Source: JAGOCV01 sp049445855 (GTDB lineage: Bacteria; Pseudomonadota; Gammaproteobacteria; Burkholderiales; Burkholderiaceae_C). From it: a stretch of DNA of 64,000 bases. Positions 28,901-35,177 of this stretch are shown here, piece after piece (position 1 is the stretch's first letter; every line of letters starts with the position of its first letter). The stretch lies in contig NZ_JBMSDV010000001.1 in the NCBI RefSeq assembly GCF_049445855.1, positions 744,001 to 808,000 of the forward strand, read 5' to 3'. Below the pieces are notes generated by a model, which was not told the DNA's origin, searched no databases, and saw only the letters and a program-made list of their open reading frames with translations. The position numbers and the translations under genes are program-made.

Positions 28901-29495
28901 ACGGCTGCGTCCACACCTGCAGCCGGCTGATGGCCGACACGCCGTGCGTGACCAGGGGGATGACGACGAGCGCGCAGATCAGGTAACCCCAGCTCGGCGG
29001 GATGTTGAGCGCGAGTTCCAGCGCGTAGGCCATGACGGCCGCCTCGAGCGCGAAGAAGATGAAGGTGAACGAGGCGTAGATCAGCGAGGTGATGGTCGAG
29101 CCGATGTAGCCGAAGCCCGCGCCACGCGTGAGCAGGTCCATGTCCACGCCATGGCGGGCGGCATAGATGCTGATGGGCAGGCCCGCCAGGAAGATGATCA
29201 GCCCGGTGGCGATGATGGCCCAGAACGCATTCATGAAGCCGTACTGCACCAGCAGCGTGGCGCCGACGGCTTCGAGGATGAGGAACGACGCGGCGCCGAA
29301 AGCCGTGTTCGCCACACGCCATTCCGACCATTTGCGGAAGCGCTGCGGCGTGTAGCGCAGCGCATAGTCCTCCATGGTCTCGCTCGCGACCCAGCTGTTG
29401 TAGTCGCGCCGCACCTTCACGACGCGTTGCGGCGCGTCGTTTTCCGGCGCCGCGTCGGCGGGGACGATGGGGAGGGGAGAGACGGCCTCGTTCAC
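25914..29495 (-). CDS. NCS1 transporter fused to hybrid sensor histidine kinase/receiver
   Basis: A 1193-residue membrane protein. Residues 50-500 are an NCS1-type permease (nucleobase/hydantoin/cytosine family; QYGFMNAFWAIIATGLIIF, ARHGVDMDLLTRGAGFGYIG). Residues 533-570 form a Cys-rich insert with eight Cys, starting CVICERDYEG. Two more membrane helices (about 603-622 and 648-668) and a coiled coil lead to HisKA with H730 (SHELRTPLNS), HATPase with N848 and the G-boxes DTGPGL and GAGLGLTIAK, a REC domain with D1019 (IFMDLAMPG), and a helical tail. The start is GTG. Comparable logic is known in CbrA, where an SLC5 transporter is fused to a kinase. The ligand may be urea or a purine/hydantoin breakdown product; that is inference. 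Confidence 0.92.
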   Translation of the reverse strand: MNEAVSPLPIVPADAAPENDAPQRVVKVRRDYNSWVASETMEDYALRYTPQRFRKWSEWRVANTAFGAASFLILEAVGATLLVQYGFMNAFWAIIATGLIIFLAGLPISIYAARHGVDMDLLTRGAGFGYIGSTITSLIYASFTFIFFALEAAVMAYALELALNIPPSWGYLICALVVIPLVTHGVSAISRLQVWTQPLWLLMLIVPFAYVLALDPGAFSGISHYKGEKGGTSEFSLPLFGAALTVGIALITQMGEQADYLRFMPAKTPGTRGRWWAGVLAGGPGWVVLGVIKMLGGALLAYLAIRHMVPIDRAVDPNQMYLAAYEYVFPHYGWAVAATALFVVVSQLKINVTNAYAGSLAWSNFFSRLTHSHPGRVVWVVFNTLIAFMLMEMNVFEALGDVLGLYSNIAIAWMMAVVADLVINKPLGLSPKGIEFKRAHLYDINPVGVGAMVLASALSITAHLGLFGPLAQAFSAVIALGTAFVAAPVIAWLTKGRYYIARTSDEPAAQAVILHRREDIDAGTPLQIVVKRCVICERDYEGPDMAHCPAYQGHICSLCCTLDARCGDLCKPHASLSAQWSGALRWLLPRRIWPYLDTGLGHYLLLMLVIMPLLGAVFGLLYHQELRAVQESVEASVLSESALRAGFLKAYLALLLIAGIVAWWLVLAHKSRQVAQEESNRQTHLLMREIDSHRQTDEALQQAKRIADQARSAAEHANHAKSRYISAISHELRTPLNSILGYAQLMGEDASVPPHRKHAVNIIRRGGEHLLSLIEGTLDIARIEAGKLTLNVKPMHFADCVHEMASMFEPQAVSKGLAFDFVSEGAVPEVVRADEKRVRQILINLLGNAVKFTSEGRVTFRVRYAREMAWLEIEDTGPGLSVQELEAIFEPFARGTSSSQAAPGAGLGLTIAKMLTDLMGGELKVSSTPGVGSVFRVKLFLPEMRQVMPPPGKSPAVQHRRGYVGERRKLLVVDNEEPDRELLVNLLEPLGFELRTAASGHDCLDLLAAGYRPDAIFMDLAMPGIDGWETIRRVRKLGLDGIHIAIVSANAFDKGLENDVGIRNEDFIPKPVRHSELLDWIERHLAIVWTAGEDARDAAAGLQAEPAVPRQPLQPGLPLAVPSPARLAALQEVVTLGYYRGILNQLDVLEAGQPECAPLVAQWREMARQFQFEAISRQLGQLGMASSESATDT

Positions 29496-29562
29496 GGCCT
29501 GAAGCTGCAGATTTCATGCCATTGGAGGCCGTGCCATGGGCCATCCGGCGTACGGCTCCCGG

Positions 29563-29591
29563 TTGGACCGGCACAGGCCTTGCAACATAAT
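29563..29591 (+). promoter_or_regulatory. Possible sigma-70-type promoter of the urease operon
   Basis: TTGGAC (29563-29568) and CATAAT (29586-29591) are separated by 17 bp and lie in the 102-bp gap between the divergent kinase and ureA. The -10 is strong (5 of 6), the -35 weak (3 of 6). Transcription from it would begin almost on the ureA ATG at 29598, i.e. a leaderless message; no Shine-Dalgarno is visible before ureA. Confidence 0.35.
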
Positions 29592-29597
29592 GAAATC

Positions 29598-29900
<303 letters not shown>

Positions 29901-29935
29901 AAACTCGGAAAAGAACACACCGGAGAACCGAAGAA

Positions 29936-30550
29936 ATGAACGCAAGCAATGTCTCCCGCCGCATCGGCACCACGCTCGCGCTGCTGGCAGCCGCCGCACC
30001 GCTGGCCGTCATGGCCCACACGGGCACCGACGACGGCGGCCACCACGGCTTCCTGGCCGGCGCGCTGCACCCGCTGACGGGCGCTGACCACCTGGCAGCC
30101 ATGGTGGGCGTGGGCCTTTGGAGCGCGCTGATCGCACGCCGCGCCTTTCCCGACCTGATCTGGGCGCCGCTGGGCTTTGCCGGCATGCTGCTCGTGGGTG
30201 CGCTGATGGGACTGGCTGGCGTCGCCATGCCGGCGGTGGAGCCGATGATCGCCGCCTCGCTGCTTGTGATCGGCCTTCTCGTGGTCACGCGGCTGCGCAT
30301 GCCGGGGGTTGCAGCAGCCGCGCTGGTGGGTGTGTTCGCCATCTTCCACGGCGTGGCGCACGGCAACGAGCTCGCAGGCGAATCGGAGGCAGCGGCCACG
30401 CTGGCCGGCATGCTGGCCGCGACGGCACTGCTGCACGGTCTCGGCATCGGGCTGGGCTGGGCAGTGCGCCGCATGGGCGCTTGGGCGCCACGTGTCGCGG
30501 GCGCTGCCGTCGCGATCTTCGGCCTGACGCTGCTCGTACGGATGGCCTGA
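29936..30550 (+). CDS. ureJ: HupE/UreJ-family nickel permease-like protein
   Basis: A 204-residue inner-membrane protein with an N-terminal signal-like segment and about six membrane helices. The metal-binding signature H-P-L-T-G-A-D-H near 39 and a second His-containing motif IFHGVAHGNE near 140 identify the HupE/UreJ family, believed to import nickel. Placed between ureA and ureB, an arrangement common in Burkholderiales. Its start follows a purine-rich GGAGAACCGAAGAA stretch. Confidence 0.9.
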   Translation: MNASNVSRRIGTTLALLAAAAPLAVMAHTGTDDGGHHGFLAGALHPLTGADHLAAMVGVGLWSALIARRAFPDLIWAPLGFAGMLLVGALMGLAGVAMPAVEPMIAASLLVIGLLVVTRLRMPGVAAAALVGVFAIFHGVAHGNELAGESEAAATLAGMLAATALLHGLGIGLGWAVRRMGAWAPRVAGAAVAIFGLTLLVRMA

Positions 30551-30551
30551 C

Positions 30552-30878
30552 ATGATTCCCGGCGAACTTTTCCCCGCAGACGGCGAGCACGCGCTCAACC
30601 CGAACCGCCGCACGCTCACGGTGGTGGTGCGCAACACGGCGGACCGGCCGATCCAGGTCGGCTCGCACTATCACTTCGCCGAAACCAACGGCGCACTCGA
30701 ATTCGACCGCGCCGCCGCGCGCGGCATGCGCCTGAACATCGCATCCGGCACGGCCGTGCGTTTCGAGCCGGGCCAGCAGCGCACGGTCGAACTCGTGGAC
30801 TACTCGGGGGCCCGCGTGGTCTACGGATTCCAGGGCAAGGTGCAAGGCCCGCTGGGTGCATCGAAGGGAGCTGCCTGA
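30552..30878 (+). CDS. ureB: Urease beta subunit
   Basis: A 108-residue structural urease subunit: MIPGELFPADGEHALNPNR, VRNTADRPIQVGSHYHFAETN and FEPGQQRTVELVDYSGARVVYGFQG are family signatures. It begins one base after the ureJ stop, and its TGA overlaps the ureC ATG by one base (TGATG), indicating translational coupling with ureC. Confidence 0.96.
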   Translation: MIPGELFPADGEHALNPNRRTLTVVVRNTADRPIQVGSHYHFAETNGALEFDRAAARGMRLNIASGTAVRFEPGQQRTVELVDYSGARVVYGFQGKVQGPLGASKGAA

Positions 30879-32596
30879 TGGCAAGCATCGGACGCCGCGC
30901 CTACGCGGAAATCTTCGGCCCCACCGTGGGCGACCGGGTGCGCCTGGCTGATACCGAGCTGCTGATCGAAGTCGAGAAGGACTACACGCTCGCTGCCGGT
31001 GGCTATGGCGAGGAAGTGAAGTTCGGCGGCGGCAAGACCATCCGCGATGGCATGGCGCAGAGCCAGCGCACACGCGCCGACGGTGCGATGGACTGCGTGA
31101 TGACCAACGCGTTGATCCTCGACCACTGGGGCATCGTGAAGGCCGACATCGGCATCAAGGGTGGGCGCATCGCCGCCATCGGCAAGGCCGGCAACCCCGA
31201 CACGCAGCCGGGCGTGGACATCATCATCGGCCCGGGCACGGAGATCATCTCGTGCGAAGGCAACATCGTCACGGCTGGTGGCATCGATTCGCACATCCAT
31301 TTCATCAGCCCGCAACAGATCGAGGAAGCGCTGTGTTCCGGCGTGACCACCATGCTCGGTGGCGGCACCGGTCCGGCGACGGGCACCTTCGCCACCACGT
31401 GCACACCCGGCCCGTGGAACATGGAGCGCATGCTGCAGGCCGCCGATGCATTCCCGATGAACCTCGGATTCCTGGGCAAGGGCAACGCCAGCCTGCCGGC
31501 CGCGCTGCATGAACAGATCAGCGCGGGCGCCATCGGCCTCAAGCTGCACGAAGACTGGGGGACGACGCCGGCGGCCATCAGCAACTGCCTGGACGTGGCG
31601 GAAGAGACGGACACGCAGGTCGCCATCCACTCCGACACGCTCAACGAATCGGGCTTCGTGGAGAACACCATCGAAGCGACCAAGGGCCGCAGCCTCTGCG
31701 CGTTCCACACCGAAGGCGCGGGCGGCGGCCACGCTCCGGACATCCTGAAGGTGGTGGGCGAGGCGAACTTCCTGCCGTCCTCCACCAACCCGACGATGCC
31801 CTACACCGTGAACACGCTCGACGAACACGTCGACATGCTCATGGTGTGCCATCACCTCGACGCGGCCATCGCCGAAGACCTGGCCTTCGCCGAAAGCCGC
31901 ATCCGCAAGGAAACCATCGCGGCGGAGGACATCCTGCATGACCTCGGCGCGATCAGCATGTTCAGCTCCGACAGCCAGGCCATGGGCCGCGTCGGCGAAG
32001 TCGTGCTGCGCTGCTGGCAGACCGCACACAAGATGAAGCTGCAACGCGGCACACTGCCTGAAGACAGCAGCCGCAACGACAACTTCCGCGCCAAGCGCTA
32101 CGTGGCCAAGTACACCATCAACCCCGCCATCTCGCACGGCATCAGCCATGAAGTGGGCAGCATCGAAGTCGGCAAGTGGGCCGACCTCGTGGTGTTCAAG
32201 CCGGCGTTCTTCGGCGTGAAACCGGCGCTCATCCTCAAGGGTGGCTTCATCGCCTTCGCTGCGATGGGCGACCCCAATGCATCGATCCCCACGCCGCAGC
32301 CGGTGCACTACCGCCCGATGTTCGGCGCGTTCGGCGGTGCGATCGCGAAGACCTCGCTGACCTTCGTGTCGCAGGCCGGCGTGGCCGCAGGTGTGAAGGA
32401 ACGCTTCGGTCTCGCCAAGAACGTGGCTGCAGTGAAGAACATCCGCCAGGTGCGCAAGCAGCACCTGATCCACAACAGCTACCTGCCGAAGATGGAAATC
32501 GACGCGCAGACCTACGCCGTGCGCGCCGACGGGCAACTGCTCACCTGCGAGCCCGCCGTGTCGCTGCCGATGACGCAGCGGTATTTCCTGTTCTGA
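30878..32596 (+). CDS. ureC: Urease alpha (catalytic) subunit
   Basis: A 572-residue amidohydrolase with the bi-nickel active site. Ligands are visible in order: HIHFISPQQ (two His), the carbamylated Lys in GLKLHEDWGTT with the neighbouring His, AIHSDTLNESG, the His in CAFHTEGAGGGHAPD, and the mobile-flap His in MVCHHLD. Full family length, no damage. Assembly into (UreABC)3 in the cytoplasm requires the Ni-loading proteins encoded by ureD (19 kb upstream) and ureEFG (directly downstream). Confidence 0.97.
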   Translation: MASIGRRAYAEIFGPTVGDRVRLADTELLIEVEKDYTLAAGGYGEEVKFGGGKTIRDGMAQSQRTRADGAMDCVMTNALILDHWGIVKADIGIKGGRIAAIGKAGNPDTQPGVDIIIGPGTEIISCEGNIVTAGGIDSHIHFISPQQIEEALCSGVTTMLGGGTGPATGTFATTCTPGPWNMERMLQAADAFPMNLGFLGKGNASLPAALHEQISAGAIGLKLHEDWGTTPAAISNCLDVAEETDTQVAIHSDTLNESGFVENTIEATKGRSLCAFHTEGAGGGHAPDILKVVGEANFLPSSTNPTMPYTVNTLDEHVDMLMVCHHLDAAIAEDLAFAESRIRKETIAAEDILHDLGAISMFSSDSQAMGRVGEVVLRCWQTAHKMKLQRGTLPEDSSRNDNFRAKRYVAKYTINPAISHGISHEVGSIEVGKWADLVVFKPAFFGVKPALILKGGFIAFAAMGDPNASIPTPQPVHYRPMFGAFGGAIAKTSLTFVSQAGVAAGVKERFGLAKNVAAVKNIRQVRKQHLIHNSYLPKMEIDAQTYAVRADGQLLTCEPAVSLPMTQRYFLF

Positions 32597-32604
32597 GAGT
32601 TCCC

Positions 32605-33207
32605 ATGTTGCAGGTTTCCAAACTGATTGCCGGCGGCAAGGGCCTCGCGCCCGTGCTCGTCAAGCGCGCCTCCACGATCGAGCTCGATTGGGACGTTCGC
32701 CAGAAGAGCCGATTCGACGCGACCGACAGCCTGGGCCGGCATCTGGGCATCTTCCTGCCGCGCGGCACGCTGGTGCGCGGTGGCGACGTGCTGGTGGCGG
32801 AAGACGGCACGATGATCCGCGTGATCGCGGCGCCGCAAGCCGTGCTCGTCATCACGCATTGCACACAGCACGGCACGCCATTCGACCTGATCCGCGCCGC
32901 GTATCACCTGGGCAACCGCCACGTGCAGATCGAGCTCACGCCCACGCACCTGAAGATCGAGCCCGACCATGTGCTGGCCGACATGCTGCGTGCGATGCAC
33001 CTGATCGTGAACAAAGCGAGCGAGGCGTTCGAACCCGAAGGCGGCGCGTACTCGTCGGGCGGGCATTCGCACGGCGGCGGGCATTCGCACGGCGGCGGGC
33101 ATTCGCACGACCACGGGCACGACCACGGGCACGACCACGGGCACGACCATTCCCATGATCACGACCACGCGCATCATCACCATGGTCATGGCGGTCATTC
33201 GCACTGA
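32605..33207 (+). CDS. ureE: Urease accessory nickel metallochaperone UreE
   Basis: A 200-residue protein. UreE delivers Ni2+ to the UreG/UreF/UreD complex. The N-terminal domain (MLQVSKLIAGGKGLAPVLVKRA, then LPRGTLVRGGDVLVAEDG) and the metal-binding C-terminal domain (YHLGNRHVQIELTPTHLKIEPDHVL) are intact. Residues about 150-200 form an extreme His-rich tail built of GGGHSH and DHGH units, which can buffer many Ni ions. The start ATG is 9 bp after the ureC stop; the open frame upstream overlaps ureC in another phase and is not used. Confidence 0.95.
   Translation: MLQVSKLIAGGKGLAPVLVKRASTIELDWDVRQKSRFDATDSLGRHLGIFLPRGTLVRGGDVLVAEDGTMIRVIAAPQAVLVITHCTQHGTPFDLIRAAYHLGNRHVQIELTPTHLKIEPDHVLADMLRAMHLIVNKASEAFEPEGGAYSSGGHSHGGGHSHGGGHSHDHGHDHGHDHGHDHSHDHDHAHHHHGHGGHSH
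33058..33190 (+). repeat. Short tandem repeats coding the His-rich tail of UreE
   Basis: Three 18-bp units (GGCGGGCATTCGCAC-type, 33058-33111) are followed by four near-identical 12-bp units (CACGGGCACGAC, 33114-33150) and a less regular His-coding stretch. Such in-frame repeats change length easily by slippage, so tail length may vary between strains. Confidence 0.85.
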
Positions 33208-33224
33208 CATGCCGATGCATTGAT

Positions 33225-33893
33225 ATGGACGGCCCGAGTCTCCTGCAGTTGATCTGGCTGGCTTCGCCGGCCCTGCCGATCGGCGGCTTCTCGTATTCCG
33301 AAGGCGTCGAGCCAGCCGTGGAATGGGCCGGCGTCGATTCGGAGGCGGCTGCAGCACGCTGGATCGGCGAGCAGCTTCATCTGGGCCTGACGCGGGCCGA
33401 CCTCGCGGTCGTGGCGCAAGCCATTCCGGCCTGGCGCGAGGGCGACCTCGCACGCATCCAGGCACTCAACCAGTGGGTCCTCGCCACGCGCGAAACCGCC
33501 GAACTGCGCCTGCAGACCGAGCAGATGGGCCGCTCCTTCGTGGAATGGCTGAAGCTGCATCACGACGACGCCGTCGAATCGTTCGCCGGCCTGCAACCCA
33601 CCTACCCCGTGGCCTTCGCCTTTGCCGCCGCGCGCACGCAAGCCAGTGTGCATGACGCCGCGCTGGCTTTCGCCTTCGGCTGGGCCGAGAACATGGTGGC
33701 TGCCGCCGTGAAAGCCGTGCCGCTCGGGCAGAGCGCGGGACAGCGCATCCTCGCCCAGCTCGCCGCGTCGATCCCCGCTGCCGTGAACACCGCCACGCGG
33801 CTGGCTGACGACGAGCGCCAGGCCTTTTCGCCCATGCTCGCGATCCTGTCTTCGCGGCATGAAACACAATACTCGCGACTTTTCCGCAGCTGA
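33225..33893 (+). CDS. ureF: Urease accessory protein UreF
   Basis: A 222-residue all-helical protein, the GTPase-regulating partner of UreG within the UreDFG activation complex. Characteristic segments are LLQLIWLASPALPIGGFSYSEGVE at the N-terminus, RETAELRLQTEQMGRS near 85, YPVAFAFAAA near 125 and the C-terminal SSRHETQYSRLFRS. It starts 17 bp after ureE and is followed by ureG. Confidence 0.94.
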   Translation: MDGPSLLQLIWLASPALPIGGFSYSEGVEPAVEWAGVDSEAAAARWIGEQLHLGLTRADLAVVAQAIPAWREGDLARIQALNQWVLATRETAELRLQTEQMGRSFVEWLKLHHDDAVESFAGLQPTYPVAFAFAAARTQASVHDAALAFAFGWAENMVAAAVKAVPLGQSAGQRILAQLAASIPAAVNTATRLADDERQAFSPMLAILSSRHETQYSRLFRS

Positions 33894-33911
33894 CTTTCCA
33901 CAGGCACACAC

Positions 33912-34562
33912 ATGAGCTCCGCACTGCACCACATCGCCAACCGCACCAAGAAACTGCCGCCGCTTCGCGTGGGCATCGGCGGGCCGGTCGGCTCCGGCAA
34001 GACCACGCTGCTCGAAATGCTGTGCAAGGCGATGCGCGCGAAGTACGACCTCGTCGCCATCACCAACGACATCTACACCAAGGAAGACCAGCGCCTGCTC
34101 ACCGTGAGCGGCGCGCTGCCGGCCGAGCGCATCATGGGCGTGGAGACGGGCGGTTGCCCGCACACCGCCATCCGCGAGGACGCATCGATCAACCTCGAAG
34201 CCATCGACCGCATGCTGGTGGACTTCCCGGATGCCGACGTGGTGTTCGTCGAATCCGGCGGCGACAACCTGGCGGCCACCTTCAGCCCCGAACTCTCCGA
34301 TCTCACCATCTACGTGATCGACGTGGCGGCCGGCGAGAAGATCCCGCGCAAGGGCGGCCCCGGCATCACCAAAAGCGACCTGTTCGTCATCAACAAGACC
34401 GACCTTGCTCCGTACGTGGGTGCCGATCTCGGCGTCATGGAGTCGGACACGCAGCGCATGCGCCAGAAGAAGCCGTACGTCATGACCAATCTCAAGACCA
34501 ACAGCGGCCTGGCCGACGTGGTGTCGTTCATCGAGCAGCGCGGCATGCTGCAGGCCGCCTGA
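33912..34562 (+). CDS. ureG: Urease accessory GTPase UreG
   Basis: A 216-residue SIMIBI-class GTPase whose GTP hydrolysis drives Ni insertion into urease. P-loop GIGGPVGSGKTTLLE near 22, the Ni-binding Cys-Pro-His motif in ETGGCPHTAIREDAS, the switch VFVESGGDNLAATFSPEL and the base-recognition motif VINKTDLAPYVG are all present. Followed 16 bp later by nikR on the same strand. Confidence 0.97.
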   Translation: MSSALHHIANRTKKLPPLRVGIGGPVGSGKTTLLEMLCKAMRAKYDLVAITNDIYTKEDQRLLTVSGALPAERIMGVETGGCPHTAIREDASINLEAIDRMLVDFPDADVVFVESGGDNLAATFSPELSDLTIYVIDVAAGEKIPRKGGPGITKSDLFVINKTDLAPYVGADLGVMESDTQRMRQKKPYVMTNLKTNSGLADVVSFIEQRGMLQAA

Positions 34563-34578
34563 ACGCCGCGCCATCACC

Positions 34579-35085
34579 ATGCAGCGCTTCACGATTTCTC
34601 TGGACGACACGCTGGCCGCGCAGTTCGACGAACTGATTGCGCAGCGTGGCTACGGCAACCGCTCGGAAGCCGTGCGCGACCTGATCCGCGAAAAGCTCGG
34701 CACGGCATCGCTCGACAGCAAGAAAGCCAAATGGTGCGTGGCGAGCGTGAGCTACGTGTACGACCACCACGAGCACACCGTCACCGGCCGGGTGCTCGGC
34801 CTTCAGCACGATCACCACGACCTGGTCATCACCAGCCTTCATACCCATCTGGACCACGACCATTGCCTCGAGACCGTGGTGCTGCGCGGCCCTTCCGCCG
34901 CGGTGACGGCCTGCGCACAGCAACTGATTGCCCTGCGCGGCGTGCGGCACGGCAACATCCACATCGTGCCGCTCGCGCACGAGCCACACGCGCACAGCCA
35001 TCCTCACGGGCATTCCCACGGCGCATCGAAAAGCGCGATGGGGCCCATGGGCGACCGGCACACCCACTACAAACCCATCGCCTGA
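34579..35085 (+). CDS. nikR: Nickel-responsive regulator NikR
   Basis: A 168-residue regulator. The ribbon-helix-helix DNA-binding domain (1-45: MQRFTISLDDTLAAQFDELI...GYGNRSEAVRDLIREKL) is followed by the ACT-like Ni-binding domain, with the ligand pattern HHDLVITSLHTHLDHDHCLE containing the conserved His, His-x-His and Cys. A His-rich tail of about 30 residues (HEPHAHSHPHGHSH) extends beyond the usual end, echoing UreE. Placed after ureG and immediately before a TonB receptor that carries a NikR-type operator, so it probably represses nickel uptake when Ni is sufficient. Confidence 0.94.
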   Translation: MQRFTISLDDTLAAQFDELIAQRGYGNRSEAVRDLIREKLGTASLDSKKAKWCVASVSYVYDHHEHTVTGRVLGLQHDHHDLVITSLHTHLDHDHCLETVVLRGPSAAVTACAQQLIALRGVRHGNIHIVPLAHEPHAHSHPHGHSHGASKSAMGPMGDRHTHYKPIA

Positions 35086-35135
35086 CGGGCTTTGCGCCCT
35101 CGCCTGCGTCCAAAGGCGTATGGCTTGGCGCGGTT

Positions 35136-35168
35136 CTTGTATGAACAATCTCGAATTATTCATACAAG
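35136..35168. promoter_or_regulatory. NikR operator candidate upstream of the TonB receptor
   Basis: A 33-bp near-perfect inverted repeat, CTTGTATGAA ... TTCATACAAG. The half-sites GTATGA (35139-35144) and TCATAC (35160-35165) are exactly those of the E. coli NikR operator, spaced by 15 rather than 16 bp. The repeat lies between nikR and the TonB receptor, ending 9 bp before the receptor ATG and abutting its ribosome site GGAGAG, so bound NikR would block expression. Confidence 0.85.
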
Positions 35169-35177
35169 GAGAGAAGG

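Noticed and set aside
26244..29597. A 1218-codon open frame spanning the plus strand opposite the NCS1-kinase gene and continuing into ureA
   Set aside because: High-GC antisense frame; only its last 100 codons (ureA) have family support. Composition is rich in His, Arg and Gln without domains.
33058..33190. CRISPR-like repeat array
   Set aside because: Repeats are 12-18 bp, contiguous and in frame within ureE, coding His-rich peptide; no spacers or cas genes. No CRISPR array was seen elsewhere.
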